Source of the DNA: Sulfitobacter sp. DFL-14
Lineage (GTDB): Bacteria; Pseudomonadota; Alphaproteobacteria; Rhodobacterales; Rhodobacteraceae
Length of the DNA stretch: 41,984 nt
Reading direction: 5' to 3'
Assembly (NCBI RefSeq): GCF_003335585.1
Contig: NZ_QBFD01000046.1
Coordinates: 1,078,742-1,120,725 of the forward strand
In this document: piece after piece, positions 34,687-41,984 of the stretch
Layout: the number at the start of each line of letters is the position of its first letter
Position numbering within the stretch: position 1 is the first letter of the stretch
Notes under the pieces: model-generated
What the model saw: only the letters and a program-made list of their open reading frames with translations
What the model was told of the DNA's origin: nothing
Databases searched by the model: none
Made by a program: the position numbers and the translations under genes

Positions 34687-36181
34687 CCAGGCGAAAGCTG
34701 ACCGCCTCGGCGATATGCGGCTTGCGCACGCTTTGTGCGCCGTCGAGGTCGGCAATGGTGCGCGCCACCCGGATCACCCGGTGATAGCCCCGTGCCGACA
34801 GGTGAAACCGTTCCGCCACCTTGGTCAGCAGCGCGCGCGCCTCTGCATCGGGGGTGGCGATCTGTTCCAGCATGTCGCCTTCGGCGTCGGCGTTCACCCT
34901 CATGCCGGCGTGGTCCTTGAAACGGGCGGCCTGGGTGGCACGGGCAGCAGCGACACGGGCGGCCACATCGGCGGAACTGTCACCGCTGCCGGGCAGGTCC
35001 AGATCGGTGAAGGCGACTGGGGGCACATCGACCCGCAGATCGAAGCGGTCCATCAATGGCCCCGAGATGCGGCCCATGTAATCCTCTCCGCATTGCGGCA
35101 CACGCGCACAGGCGCGGGCGGGATCGCTGAGATAGCCGCATTTGCAGGGGTTGGCAGCGGCCACCAGCATGAACTTGCAGGGGTATTTCACATGGGCATT
35201 GGCCCGCGCGATCATCACCTCCCCGGTCTCGATCGGCTGGCGCAGGGTTTCCAGCACCATGCGGGGAAACTCTGGAAATTCGTCCATGAACAGGACGCCG
35301 TTATGCGCAAGCGAGACTTCGCCGGGCCTGGCCTGCCGCCCGCCCCCGATGATCGCGGCCATCGAGGCGGTGTGATGCGGTTCGCGAAACGGACGCGCAC
35401 GGGAAATGCCGCCCTCGTCCAGCAGACCGGCGAGGGAGTGGATCATCGAAGTGTCCAGCGCCTCTGCCGGGGTCAGGGGCGGCAGGATGGAGGGCAGCCG
35501 TGCGGCAAGCATGCTCTTGCCCGATCCGGGCGTGCCCACAAACATCAGGTGGTGCCGCCCGGCGGCGGCGATTTCCAGCGCCCGTTTGGCCCGCTCCTGC
35601 CCCTTGACGTCGCGCATGTCGCGGCCCTGTGGCGGTGCCGAAACTTCGCCCGGTTCGGCTGGGGGCAAGGGGGCCTGGCCGGTATAATGGCGCACCACGT
35701 CGCCCAGGGTTGGTGCGGCGATGACCTGGGTCTTGCCGACCCAAGCGGCCTCCGCCCCCGATCCGGCGGGGCAAAGCAGGCTGCGGTCCTGTTCTGCGGC
35801 GGCCATGGCGGCGGGCAGGGCCCCCACCACCGGCACCAGCGTGCCGTCCAGTGACAATTCGCCCAGGGCAACGACGGTCTGCACCACATCGTCGGGCAGG
35901 ATATCCAATGCGGCAAGCAGTGACAGCGCAATGGGCAGGTCGAAATGGCTGCCTTCCTTGGGCAGGTCCGCAGGGCTGAGGTTGACGGTGATCCGCTTCG
36001 ACGGCAGCGCGATGGCCATCGAGGTCAGCGCCGTGCGCACGCGGTCGCGGGCTTCGGACACCGCCTTGTCCGGCAGGCCGACGATGGAAAAGGCCGGCAG
36101 GCCCGCCGTTACGGCGCATTGCACTTCCACCATGCGCGCCTCGACCCCCTGGAAGGCGACGGTATAGGCGCGTGAAACCAT
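34667..36181 (-). CDS. comM: YifB/ComM family Mg chelatase-like AAA ATPase
   Basis: A 504-residue protein. The N-terminal 170 residues form the ChlI-type, Lon-protease-like domain ('ARMVEVQCAVTAGLPAFSIVGLPDKAVSEARDRV'). The AAA+ ATPase follows with Walker A at 216-223 (GTPGSGKS) and Walker B in 'VLFMDEFPEF'. A cysteine cluster ('CKCGYLSDPARACARVPQC') may bind zinc. In Vibrio and Acinetobacter, ComM is a hexameric helicase for branch migration during natural transformation. Most bacteria carry it whether competent or not. A 7-bp stem-loop (atccctt / aagggat, 36187-36214) lies just before its start. Confidence 0.93.
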   Translation of the reverse strand: MVSRAYTVAFQGVEARMVEVQCAVTAGLPAFSIVGLPDKAVSEARDRVRTALTSMAIALPSKRITVNLSPADLPKEGSHFDLPIALSLLAALDILPDDVVQTVVALGELSLDGTLVPVVGALPAAMAAAEQDRSLLCPAGSGAEAAWVGKTQVIAAPTLGDVVRHYTGQAPLPPAEPGEVSAPPQGRDMRDVKGQERAKRALEIAAAGRHHLMFVGTPGSGKSMLAARLPSILPPLTPAEALDTSMIHSLAGLLDEGGISRARPFREPHHTASMAAIIGGGRQARPGEVSLAHNGVLFMDEFPEFPRMVLETLRQPIETGEVMIARANAHVKYPCKFMLVAAANPCKCGYLSDPARACARVPQCGEDYMGRISGPLMDRFDLRVDVPPVAFTDLDLPGSGDSSADVAARVAAARATQAARFKDHAGMRVNADAEGDMLEQIATPDAEARALLTKVAERFHLSARGYHRVIRVARTIADLDGAQSVRKPHIAEAVSFRLVNPGAG

Positions 36182-36237
36182 CTCTAATCCCTTTGGTAAC
36201 CTTGGTTAAGGGATAGGGAGGGGTGGTTTAAGAAGAG

Positions 36238-36930
36238 TTAACGCGGCTCATCGCCCGGCCAGGGCGCGGTGTTTGTGCCCATGTCGTAGGGAAAGGGATC
36301 GTATGTGGTTTTCAGCCCTTCCGCACGCCAGGCCTTGAAGGCGGGGTCACTGATTGCAATCTCGCAGTAGCGGCGCGCCGCCTCGGACACGGGCAGGTCA
36401 TAACCGATGATGCGCGCGGCCACCGGGGCGTAAAACACATCGGCCAGCGAATACCGCCCGAAAAGCCATTGCCCCCGCAGGTCCGCATTGCGCATGGCAT
36501 GGGTCCAGAGGGTTTCGATCCGGTCAAGGTCCGCCTGCACGGCGTCGGTGACCACGAAGCCCTTGTTCACATGCTGCAACTGCATCGGGCAGGCCCCGCG
36601 CAAGGCGGCGAAACCGGATGTCATCGCGGAACAAAGCCAGCGCGCCGTGGCGCGGGCTGCCGCGCCGTCGGGCCACAGGCCCGCCTCCGGGTGCCGTTCG
36701 GCCAGCGTTTCGGCCATGGCGAGGGTTTCGCCGATCACGGTGCCCTCAGGCGTGCGCAGGACCGGCACCAGTTTCGCCGGGGCAAGTGCCGCCAGCTCAT
36801 CCGCCATCGTGCCGCTGTAAAGGCCCACCATATGCGCCTTGTAGGGCAGGTTGAATTTTTCCAGCATCAGCCAGCCCCGAAGGGACCAGCTTGAGAAGGT
36901 GCGATCGCCGATGAAAAGGTCATATGTCAT
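36238..36930 (-). CDS. glutathione S-transferase family protein
   Basis: A 230-residue protein with an N-terminal thioredoxin-like domain: 'RTFSSWSLRGWL' with the candidate catalytic serines, 'LVPVLRTPEGTVIGETLAMAETL' with the cis-Pro and glutathione-binding segment. An all-helical C-terminal domain follows ('YSLADVFYAPVAARI'). It resembles zeta-type or YfcF-like GSTs. The substrate is unknown. It lies 57 nt after comM on the same strand and may share its transcript. Confidence 0.9.
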   Translation of the reverse strand: MTYDLFIGDRTFSSWSLRGWLMLEKFNLPYKAHMVGLYSGTMADELAALAPAKLVPVLRTPEGTVIGETLAMAETLAERHPEAGLWPDGAAARATARWLCSAMTSGFAALRGACPMQLQHVNKGFVVTDAVQADLDRIETLWTHAMRNADLRGQWLFGRYSLADVFYAPVAARIIGYDLPVSEAARRYCEIAISDPAFKAWRAEGLKTTYDPFPYDMGTNTAPWPGDEPR

Positions 36931-36988
36931 GTCGTCACCTAGCCCTGATGTGAAAAGCGGAGCAAACGCAATTTTGTGCGGCAGGTGA

Positions 36989-37570
36989 TCACGGGCAGTG
37001 ATTGATGCGGCGCAGCTGCCAGGTTTCCGCCTCGTAATGCATTTCGGTTACCGACAGGTTGTCGATCTTGTGGGCCATTGCCGCATTGGCGGTGACGCCC
37101 ATGGCCCGCTGAACCTGGGTCAGGATCACGCCGAAATGCGCCACGGCGATGATATGTGCGTCGGGGTGGCGGGCGTTCAGCGCGTCGACGGCTTTGCCCA
37201 CGCGGTCTGCGGCGGCGTTCCAGCTTTCGCCGCCGGGCGGGGCCACATCGCCGGGGGTTTCCCAATAGGCGCGGGACAGGTCCGGGTCTGTAGCGGCGAC
37301 TTCGGTAAAATGTTTCCCGTCCCAATCCCCGAAATGCAGCTCGCGCAGGTCGTGCCGATGCGGCAGACGCCTGTGGCCCGGCATCTCAAGCGCATCGGCG
37401 GTGGTGACCGAACGGATCAGATCGGACGACACGACAAGCGCCCGTTCCGGCAGGAAGGCGCTGAGCCGCGCGATGCGCGCCCTGTCGGACAGGTCCGCAG
37501 GGACATCGCGCCATCCCACAAAGGTCTTTTCATGGGTGGGACCGTGCCGGACCCAATGCCAGGTGGTCAT
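36989..37570 (-). CDS. histidine phosphatase family protein (CobC-like)
   Basis: A 193-residue phosphoglycerate-mutase-like phosphatase. The phospho-acceptor His9 is in 'WVRHGPTHEK', the second core block is 'LRELHFGDWDGK' and the second catalytic His is in 'IAVAHFGVI'. The start is ATG 37570, overlapping the cobU stop by 4 nt, so the two are translated together. That pairing and the size point to alpha-ribazole-5'-phosphate phosphatase, the CobC step of the B12 lower-ligand pathway. The assignment rests on context and is not proven by sequence. Confidence 0.82.
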   Translation of the reverse strand: MTTWHWVRHGPTHEKTFVGWRDVPADLSDRARIARLSAFLPERALVVSSDLIRSVTTADALEMPGHRRLPHRHDLRELHFGDWDGKHFTEVAATDPDLSRAYWETPGDVAPPGGESWNAAADRVGKAVDALNARHPDAHIIAVAHFGVILTQVQRAMGVTANAAMAHKIDNLSVTEMHYEAETWQLRRINHCP

Positions 37571-38085
37571 GGCAGATGGCCTTTCAGGACCATTGGCAAC
37601 CCCGCCGTCACCTGCACCACCAGTGCCGCCTCCTGCGCCAGCGCGATATTGAGCCGCCCCTGCGCTTCGCGGAACTGCCGGGCCAGGGCATTGTCGGGCA
37701 CGATGCCGTGACCAACCTCGTTGGAGACGATGACCCAGGGTGCCGCGCAGCCGCGCAGGGCGGTCAAAAGCGCCTCCCGGGCCGGGACAAGGTCTGAACC
37801 CTCCATCATGTGATTGCTCAGCCACATGGTCGCGCAATCGATCAGGACGCATTCGTCGCCCGTCACCCCGGCCAGCGCCGGGGCCAGATCAAGCGGCGCT
37901 TCGATGGTGCGCCACCGCGCATCGCGCCGCTTTTTGTGAACCGCCACCTTTTGCGCCACCTCATCATCAAGGATCCGGCCGGTTGCCAGGTAAACCATTG
38001 GCCGACCGTCATTTTCCAGAAACGCTTCGGCCCAGGCCGATTTGCCGGACGCAGCCCCGCCTAGGACGAGAGTGGATTGGGTCAA
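37567..38085 (-). CDS. cobU: adenosylcobinamide kinase / adenosylcobinamide-phosphate guanylyltransferase
   Basis: A 172-residue bifunctional enzyme that phosphorylates adenosylcobinamide and transfers GMP to it in B12 assembly. The Walker A GGAASGKS is at residues 9-16. 'LIDCATMWLSNHM' and 'VSNEVGHGIVPDNALARQFREAQG' are diagnostic. The frame reaches 38139. I place the start at TTG 38085 because the protein then begins MTQSTLVLGG like its family, and aaagga lies 8 nt before it. It forms an operon with the CobC-like gene and is divergent from the sigma factor gene. Confidence 0.93.
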   Translation of the reverse strand: MTQSTLVLGGAASGKSAWAEAFLENDGRPMVYLATGRILDDEVAQKVAVHKKRRDARWRTIEAPLDLAPALAGVTGDECVLIDCATMWLSNHMMEGSDLVPAREALLTALRGCAAPWVIVSNEVGHGIVPDNALARQFREAQGRLNIALAQEAALVVQVTAGLPMVLKGHLP

Positions 38086-38103
38086 GATTTTTTCCTTTAA
38101 TTT

Positions 38104-38129
38104 GGAACTATGGCGCCAGGTCATGCGTA
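38104..38129 (+). promoter_or_regulatory. GGAAC-N17-CGTA ECF-type promoter candidate
   Basis: GGAAC (38104-38108) and CGTA (38126-38129) are 17 nt apart, 55 nt before the sigma-factor start. It resembles the GGAAC/CGTT stress promoter seen upstream of the hemerythrin gene, with one mismatch. Confidence 0.3.
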
Positions 38130-38183
38130 CCTTTGTCAAAGGCCGGTCTCAAGGCTTGCCATGTTTTCAGGGGGTATTTGAAT

Positions 38184-39062
38184 ATGACAACGCAAACGGC
38201 CAGAGAATTTTCCCTCACCCGGACCGCCATGAAAGCGGAACTGCTGGATGCAGAAACCGAGCTGAAGCTGGCATATGCCTGGCGCGACCACCGGAATGAA
38301 GCGGCCCTGCATCGTCTGATCACCGCCTATATGCGTCTGGCCGTTTCCATGGCGGGCAAGTTCAAGCGCTACGGCGCGCCGATGAACGACCTGATCCAAG
38401 AAGCGGGCCTGGGTTTGATGAAGGCGGCGGACAAGTTCGACCCGGATCGCGGGGTGCGGTTTTCGACCTATGCGGTCTGGTGGATCAAGGCCTCCATCCA
38501 GGATCACGTGATGCGCAACTGGTCGATGGTGCGCACCGGCTCTACCTCCTCACAGAAATCGCTGTTCTTCAACATGCGTCGGGTTCAGGCCCGGCTTGAG
38601 CGTGAGGCCTCGGCGGCGGGTGAAACGCTGGACCGGCATCAGCTGCGCCAGATGATCTCGACCGAGATCGGCGTGCCGCTGCATGACGTGGAAATGATGG
38701 AAGGGCGGCTGTCCGGCTCTGATTATTCCCTGAACGCGACCCAATCGGCAGAGGATGAGGGCCGCGAATGGATTGACGCGCTGGTGGATGAAAGCGCGCA
38801 GGCGGCAGAGCGGGTCGAAGACAGCCATGACACGGCGCAGCTGCGCACCTGGCTGGTGGTCGCGATGCAAGAGCTGAACGACCGCGAGCAGTTCATCGTG
38901 CGTGAAAGAAAGCTGCGCGATCAGCCGCGGACGCTGGAAAGCCTGGGCGACGAGTTGAGCCTGTCGAAAGAACGCGTGCGCCAGCTGGAAGCGGCCGCAT
39001 TTGTCAAAATGCGCAAGTCGCTGGAAGGGCAGTCGCGCGAGGTCATGCATTTTCTGAACTGA
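38184..39062 (+). CDS. rpoH: RpoH-type (sigma-32) RNA polymerase sigma factor
   Basis: A 292-residue group 3 sigma factor for heat-shock or oxidative-stress promoters. Region 2 includes 'DLIQEAGLGLMKAADKFDPDRGVRFSTYAVWWIKASIQDHVM'. The RpoH box is present as 'QKSLFFNMRR' (residues 124-133), and region 4 is in 'RTLESLGDELSLSKERVRQLEAAAF'. Rhodobacteraceae usually have two paralogues, RpoHI and RpoHII. The box and the downstream coaBC suggest the RpoHII type, but I cannot prove it. The start is ATG 38184 after cagggggt; the long upstream open frame is antisense to cobU and not coding. Confidence 0.9.
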   Translation: MTTQTAREFSLTRTAMKAELLDAETELKLAYAWRDHRNEAALHRLITAYMRLAVSMAGKFKRYGAPMNDLIQEAGLGLMKAADKFDPDRGVRFSTYAVWWIKASIQDHVMRNWSMVRTGSTSSQKSLFFNMRRVQARLEREASAAGETLDRHQLRQMISTEIGVPLHDVEMMEGRLSGSDYSLNATQSAEDEGREWIDALVDESAQAAERVEDSHDTAQLRTWLVVAMQELNDREQFIVRERKLRDQPRTLESLGDELSLSKERVRQLEAAAFVKMRKSLEGQSREVMHFLN

Positions 39063-39134
39063 CCGTCCGGGGCTGGCACATTCCCGGGCTGCCGCTTATG
39101 GTCCCAGCCAGGCGCGATCTGGCAAGGGGATATC

Positions 39135-40328
39135 ATGCTGGCAGGCAAACACATTCTGCTGATCATCGGCGGTGGCATCGCCGCGTTCAAGTCGCTTGAC
39201 CTGATACGCCGCCTGCGCGAACGCGGGGCAGAGGTGACGCCGGTCCTGACTGCGGCGGGGTCCGAGTTCGTGACCCCTCTGTCGGTATCTGCACTGGCGG
39301 GAAAGCCGGTGTTCCAGGCGCTTTTCGATCTGAACGACGAGGCCGAGATGGGCCATATCCAGCTCAGCCGCGTGGCCGATCTGGTGGTTGTTGCACCCGC
39401 AACAGCCGACCTGATGGCTAAGATGGCGCAGGGCCTTGCCAATGACCTCGCCTCCACCCTGCTGCTGGCCACCGATACGCCGGTTCTGATCGCGCCCGCG
39501 ATGAATGTCCGCATGTGGCAGCATCCGGCAACCCAGCGGAATATCGAAACCCTCATGGCGGATGGGATCGGCATGGTCGGTCCCAATGCCGGTGACATGG
39601 CCTGTGGCGAATTCGGGCCCGGCCGCATGGCCGAACCGCTTGAGATCGTGGCCGAAATCGAGGCGCGGCTGGCCGACGGGCCGCTCAGGGGGAAACGCAT
39701 TCTGGTGACCTCGGGGCCGACCCATGAACCCATCGATCCGGTGCGCTATATCGCCAACCGGTCCTCCGGCGCGCAGGGGGCGGCGCTGGGCCGGGCGCTG
39801 GCGGCGCTGGGCGCACATGTCGTCTTTGTCACTGGACCTGCCGATGTGCCCCCGCCCGAAGGGGTCGAGGTGATCCGCGTCCAGACCGCTTTGCAGATGC
39901 TGGAGGCGGTACAGGGGGCCCTGCCCGCCGATGCCGCAATCTTTGCCGCAGCCGTGGCCGATTGGCGGGTCAGTTCGGCCAGCGACCGGAAGCTGAAAAA
40001 GTCGAAGGATGGGCTGCCTGAACTGAGCTTTGCCGAGAATCCCGATATCCTCAAGACCGTCAGCCGGATGCCCGACGGCCGACCCGGTCTGGTGGTCGGC
40101 TTTGCCGCCGAGACCAACGATGTCGTCGACAATGCGACGGCCAAGCGCGCGCGCAAGGGCTGTGACTGGATCCTGGCCAATGACGTATCCCCCGAAACTG
40201 GCATCATGGGGGGCGATGAAAACGCGGTCACGCTGATTTCCGACACGGGCGCGGAGGTCTGGCAGCGCATGGGCAAGGATGCTGTTGCCCGCAAACTGGC
40301 AGCGCGTATCGCGCAGGCACTGGGTTAG
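39135..40328 (+). CDS. coaBC: phosphopantothenoylcysteine decarboxylase / phosphopantothenate--cysteine ligase
   Basis: A 397-residue bifunctional enzyme for two steps of coenzyme A synthesis. The N-terminal FMN-binding CoaC half runs from 'GKHILLIIGGGIAAFKSLDLIRRL' to 'APAMNVRMWQHPATQRN', with the catalytic His in 'MGHIQLS'. The CoaB half begins at 'KRILVTSGPTHEPIDPVRYIANRSSGAQG' and contains 'DWILANDVS'. The length is normal. Only 9 nt separate it from dut, a conserved pair. Confidence 0.95.
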   Translation: MLAGKHILLIIGGGIAAFKSLDLIRRLRERGAEVTPVLTAAGSEFVTPLSVSALAGKPVFQALFDLNDEAEMGHIQLSRVADLVVVAPATADLMAKMAQGLANDLASTLLLATDTPVLIAPAMNVRMWQHPATQRNIETLMADGIGMVGPNAGDMACGEFGPGRMAEPLEIVAEIEARLADGPLRGKRILVTSGPTHEPIDPVRYIANRSSGAQGAALGRALAALGAHVVFVTGPADVPPPEGVEVIRVQTALQMLEAVQGALPADAAIFAAAVADWRVSSASDRKLKKSKDGLPELSFAENPDILKTVSRMPDGRPGLVVGFAAETNDVVDNATAKRARKGCDWILANDVSPETGIMGGDENAVTLISDTGAEVWQRMGKDAVARKLAARIAQALG

Positions 40329-40337
40329 GATACACCG

Positions 40338-40790
40338 ATGGTCACGATTACACTGCGCTGGGCCGAAGGGGCCGATCAGACACTGGGCCTGCCCGCCTAT
40401 GAATCCGCCGGGGCTGCCGGTGCGGATCTGCGCGCCAACCTGCCAGCGGGGCCGGTGACATTGCCCCCTGCGGGCCGTGCTTTGATCTCCACGGGGCTGC
40501 ATATGGCCATCCCGGAAGGGTTCGAGGTGCAGATCAGGCCGCGATCCGGCCTGGCGCTGAAACATGGGCTGACCCTGCCCAACAGCCCCGGCACGATTGA
40601 CGCCGATTATCGCGGCACGGTCGGGGTGATCCTGCTGAACACCGGGACGGAGGCCTTTGAAGTGACCCACGGCATGCGGATCGCGCAGATGGTGGTGGCC
40701 CCCGTGGTGCAGGCGGCTTTCAGGGTCGAGGAAACCCTGGATGATACCGCGCGGGGCGGCGGCGGTTTTGGATCCACGGGACTGAGCTGA
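40338..40790 (+). CDS. dut: deoxyuridine 5'-triphosphate nucleotidohydrolase
   Basis: A 150-residue trimeric dUTPase that keeps uracil out of DNA and makes dUMP for thymidylate synthesis. All five motifs are present: 'AGADLRA', 'PRSGLAL', 'GTIDADYRG', 'RIAQMVV' and the C-terminal 'RGGGGFGSTG'. It lies in the coaBC-dut-moeB operon. The stop shares one base with the next ATG (TGATG). Confidence 0.97.
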   Translation: MVTITLRWAEGADQTLGLPAYESAGAAGADLRANLPAGPVTLPPAGRALISTGLHMAIPEGFEVQIRPRSGLALKHGLTLPNSPGTIDADYRGTVGVILLNTGTEAFEVTHGMRIAQMVVAPVVQAAFRVEETLDDTARGGGGFGSTGLS

Positions 40791-41845
40791 TGTTACTGGT
40801 TGCGGTCATGGCTGCCGCGATCTGGTTCGGCGGCGGCGTGATTGGCGCGCCGCGAAAGGTCCGGCTGATCCTGCTCGGCCTGCTGTACCTCGCGGTTCTG
40901 GGCATCCAGGTGACCTTTCCCGCCACCCATCCGCTGGCGGTCAACACCGGTGGGAGTGCCGCGCTCTGGCTGCTGCTGGGCGGTGCCGTGGTGATCTTTC
41001 TGGCCTACCGCGCGCTGATCCGCATGTTGCGCCAGCGCGCAGAGGGCAGAACAGCCATGCCGGACAGCGCGAAATCCACCGGTACATTCACCGACACCGA
41101 GCTGAACCGATATGCCCGCCATATCGTCCTGCGCGAGGTTGGCGGTGCCGGTCAGAAGGCCCTCAAACATGCGCATGTGCTGGTCATCGGGGCCGGCGGT
41201 CTGGGCGCGCCGGTGCTGCAATACCTCGCCGCCGCAGGTGTCGGCACCATCGGCGTGATCGACGATGATCGGGTGGAAAACGCGAACCTGCAACGGCAGG
41301 TGATCCACCCGGACAGTGCCATCGGCATGCCCAAGGTCTTTTCTGCGCAAAAGGCGATGCAGGCGCAGAACCCATTTGTCACCGTGCGCCCCTATCACCG
41401 CCGCCTGACAGCGGAAATCGCCGATGAGCTGGTGGCTGAATATGATCTTGTGATCGACGGCTGCGACAATTTCGAAACCCGCTATCTGGTCAACGCTGCC
41501 TGCGTGCGGGCCGGGGTGCCGCTGATCTCGGGCGCGCTCAGCCAGTGGGAAGGGCAGCTTTCGGTGTTTGACCCGGCGCGGGGCGCGCCCTGTTACCAGT
41601 GCATTTTCGACAAGGCACCGGCGCCGCATCTTGCCCCCTCCTGCGCCGAGGCCGGGGTGATCGGACCGCTGCCCGGCGTGGTGGGCGCGATGATGGCGGT
41701 AGAGGCGATCAAGCTGATCACCGGGGCGGGCACGGCCGCGCGGGGGCAGATGGTGATCTATGACGCGCTCTTTGGCGAGAACCGCAGCATTGCGGTGCAG
41801 CGCCGGGCGGAATGTCCCACCTGCGGCACGTCTGCGGAAAGCTGA
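40790..41845 (+). CDS. moeB: membrane-anchored HesA/MoeB/ThiF family protein
   Basis: A 351-residue protein. Residues 1-80 contain three hydrophobic segments (about 1-20, 25-42 and 57-77) not found in E. coli MoeB. The rest is an E1-like adenylating enzyme with 'HVLVIGAGGLGAPVLQYLAAAG' as the nucleotide site and 'VDRVENANLQRQ'-like 'DDDRVENANLQRQVI'. The zinc cysteines are CYQC and CPTC. Such enzymes adenylate the C-terminal glycine of MoaD or ThiS-type sulfur carriers for molybdopterin or thiamine. The gene is coupled to dut by a 1-nt overlap. Whether the anchor is really translated or an internal start is used is open. Confidence 0.88.
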   Translation: MLLVAVMAAAIWFGGGVIGAPRKVRLILLGLLYLAVLGIQVTFPATHPLAVNTGGSAALWLLLGGAVVIFLAYRALIRMLRQRAEGRTAMPDSAKSTGTFTDTELNRYARHIVLREVGGAGQKALKHAHVLVIGAGGLGAPVLQYLAAAGVGTIGVIDDDRVENANLQRQVIHPDSAIGMPKVFSAQKAMQAQNPFVTVRPYHRRLTAEIADELVAEYDLVIDGCDNFETRYLVNAACVRAGVPLISGALSQWEGQLSVFDPARGAPCYQCIFDKAPAPHLAPSCAEAGVIGPLPGVVGAMMAVEAIKLITGAGTAARGQMVIYDALFGENRSIAVQRRAECPTCGTSAES

Positions 41846-41861
41846 CAGCGGCTGGTATGGT

Positions 41862-41914
41862 GGATTTGAAATGCGCCACATTGTACGTCAAGCGCGGGAG
41901 CGCATTTTAAATCC
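41862..41914. other. long-armed hairpin after moeB
   Basis: The arms ggatttgaaatgcgc (41862-41876) and gcgcattttaaatcc (41900-41914) pair over 15 bp with one G-U and enclose a 23-nt loop. There is no U-run, so it may be a terminator of weak type or a binding site. The remaining 70 nt to the window end show no gene. Confidence 0.4.
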
Positions 41915-41984
41915 TTAAACCGTACTAGTCACCCGGAATCAAAGTTCGGTTCATTGAATACAGCTCTCAACGGCAGGTTCGCGC

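Noticed and set aside
36226..36240. CtrA box near the GST stop (TTAA-N6-TTAA)
   Set aside because: Spacing is 6 instead of 7 and it lies at the end of a gene, not before one.
37740..38183. N-terminal extension of the RpoH-type sigma factor by 148 codons
   Set aside because: The extension is antisense to cobU and unlike any sigma factor; ATG 38184 gives the family length and N-terminus.

Overview
The window is a piece of a high-GC alphaproteobacterial chromosome, most likely a marine Rhodobacteraceae (Roseobacter-group) member. The signs are the 23S rRNA with alphaproteobacterial-type intervening sequences, the DUF1467, YraN, GlnD, MurJ and RpoH sequence types, the rsmI-yraN-gshB and coaBC-dut-moeB gene orders, and a serralysin-like RTX protease. 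No replicon-defining feature, prophage, complete insertion sequence or CRISPR array is visible.

Layout. Positions 1-3700 are the distal part of a ribosomal RNA operon: the end of the 16S-23S spacer, 23S rRNA with two extra stem insertions, 5S rRNA, initiator tRNA-fMet and an intrinsic terminator. Positions 3.8-9.4 kb carry small metabolic and membrane genes: a VOC dioxygenase-like protein, an HDAC-family amidohydrolase, a nitroreductase and an EI24-like membrane protein. These are followed by methylmalonyl-CoA epimerase with DUF1467, a response regulator, a GNAT acetyltransferase and a small membrane protein. Positions 9.4-12.6 kb hold a DUF1501/DUF1800 pair and a hemerythrin.

Positions 12.7-14.1 kb are a lower-GC accessory island: an MT-A70 adenine methyltransferase and a convergent BglII-family endonuclease, a probable type II restriction-modification pair. 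The island is docked directly behind aspS, whose last codons supply the endonuclease's ribosome-binding site. Upstream of aspS is a 750-bp gene-free stretch containing a highly self-complementary element and a probable minus-strand small RNA with an intrinsic terminator. Positions 16.7-23.9 kb are the most unusual region: a divergent subtilisin-like (S8) protein, a PAP2/vanadium-haloperoxidase-like protein with an N-terminal (Asn-Gly-Arg)8 tract, a SARP-type winged-helix/TPR regulator, and a type I-secreted serralysin with RTX repeats.

From 24 kb on the content is mostly housekeeping: trpS, a rhomboid homologue that has lost its catalytic residues, murJ, glnD, a PBP-activator-like lipoprotein, rsmI, yraN, gshB, an alpha/beta hydrolase, comM, a GST, a cobC-like phosphatase with cobU, an RpoH-type sigma factor, coaBC, dut and a membrane-anchored MoeB/ThiF-type protein.

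No single stretch can be proven from sequence alone to be an undescribed system. The best candidates are the S8 / NGR-haloperoxidase / SARP neighbourhood, the structured element and sRNA upstream of aspS, and the aspS-coupled restriction endonuclease.
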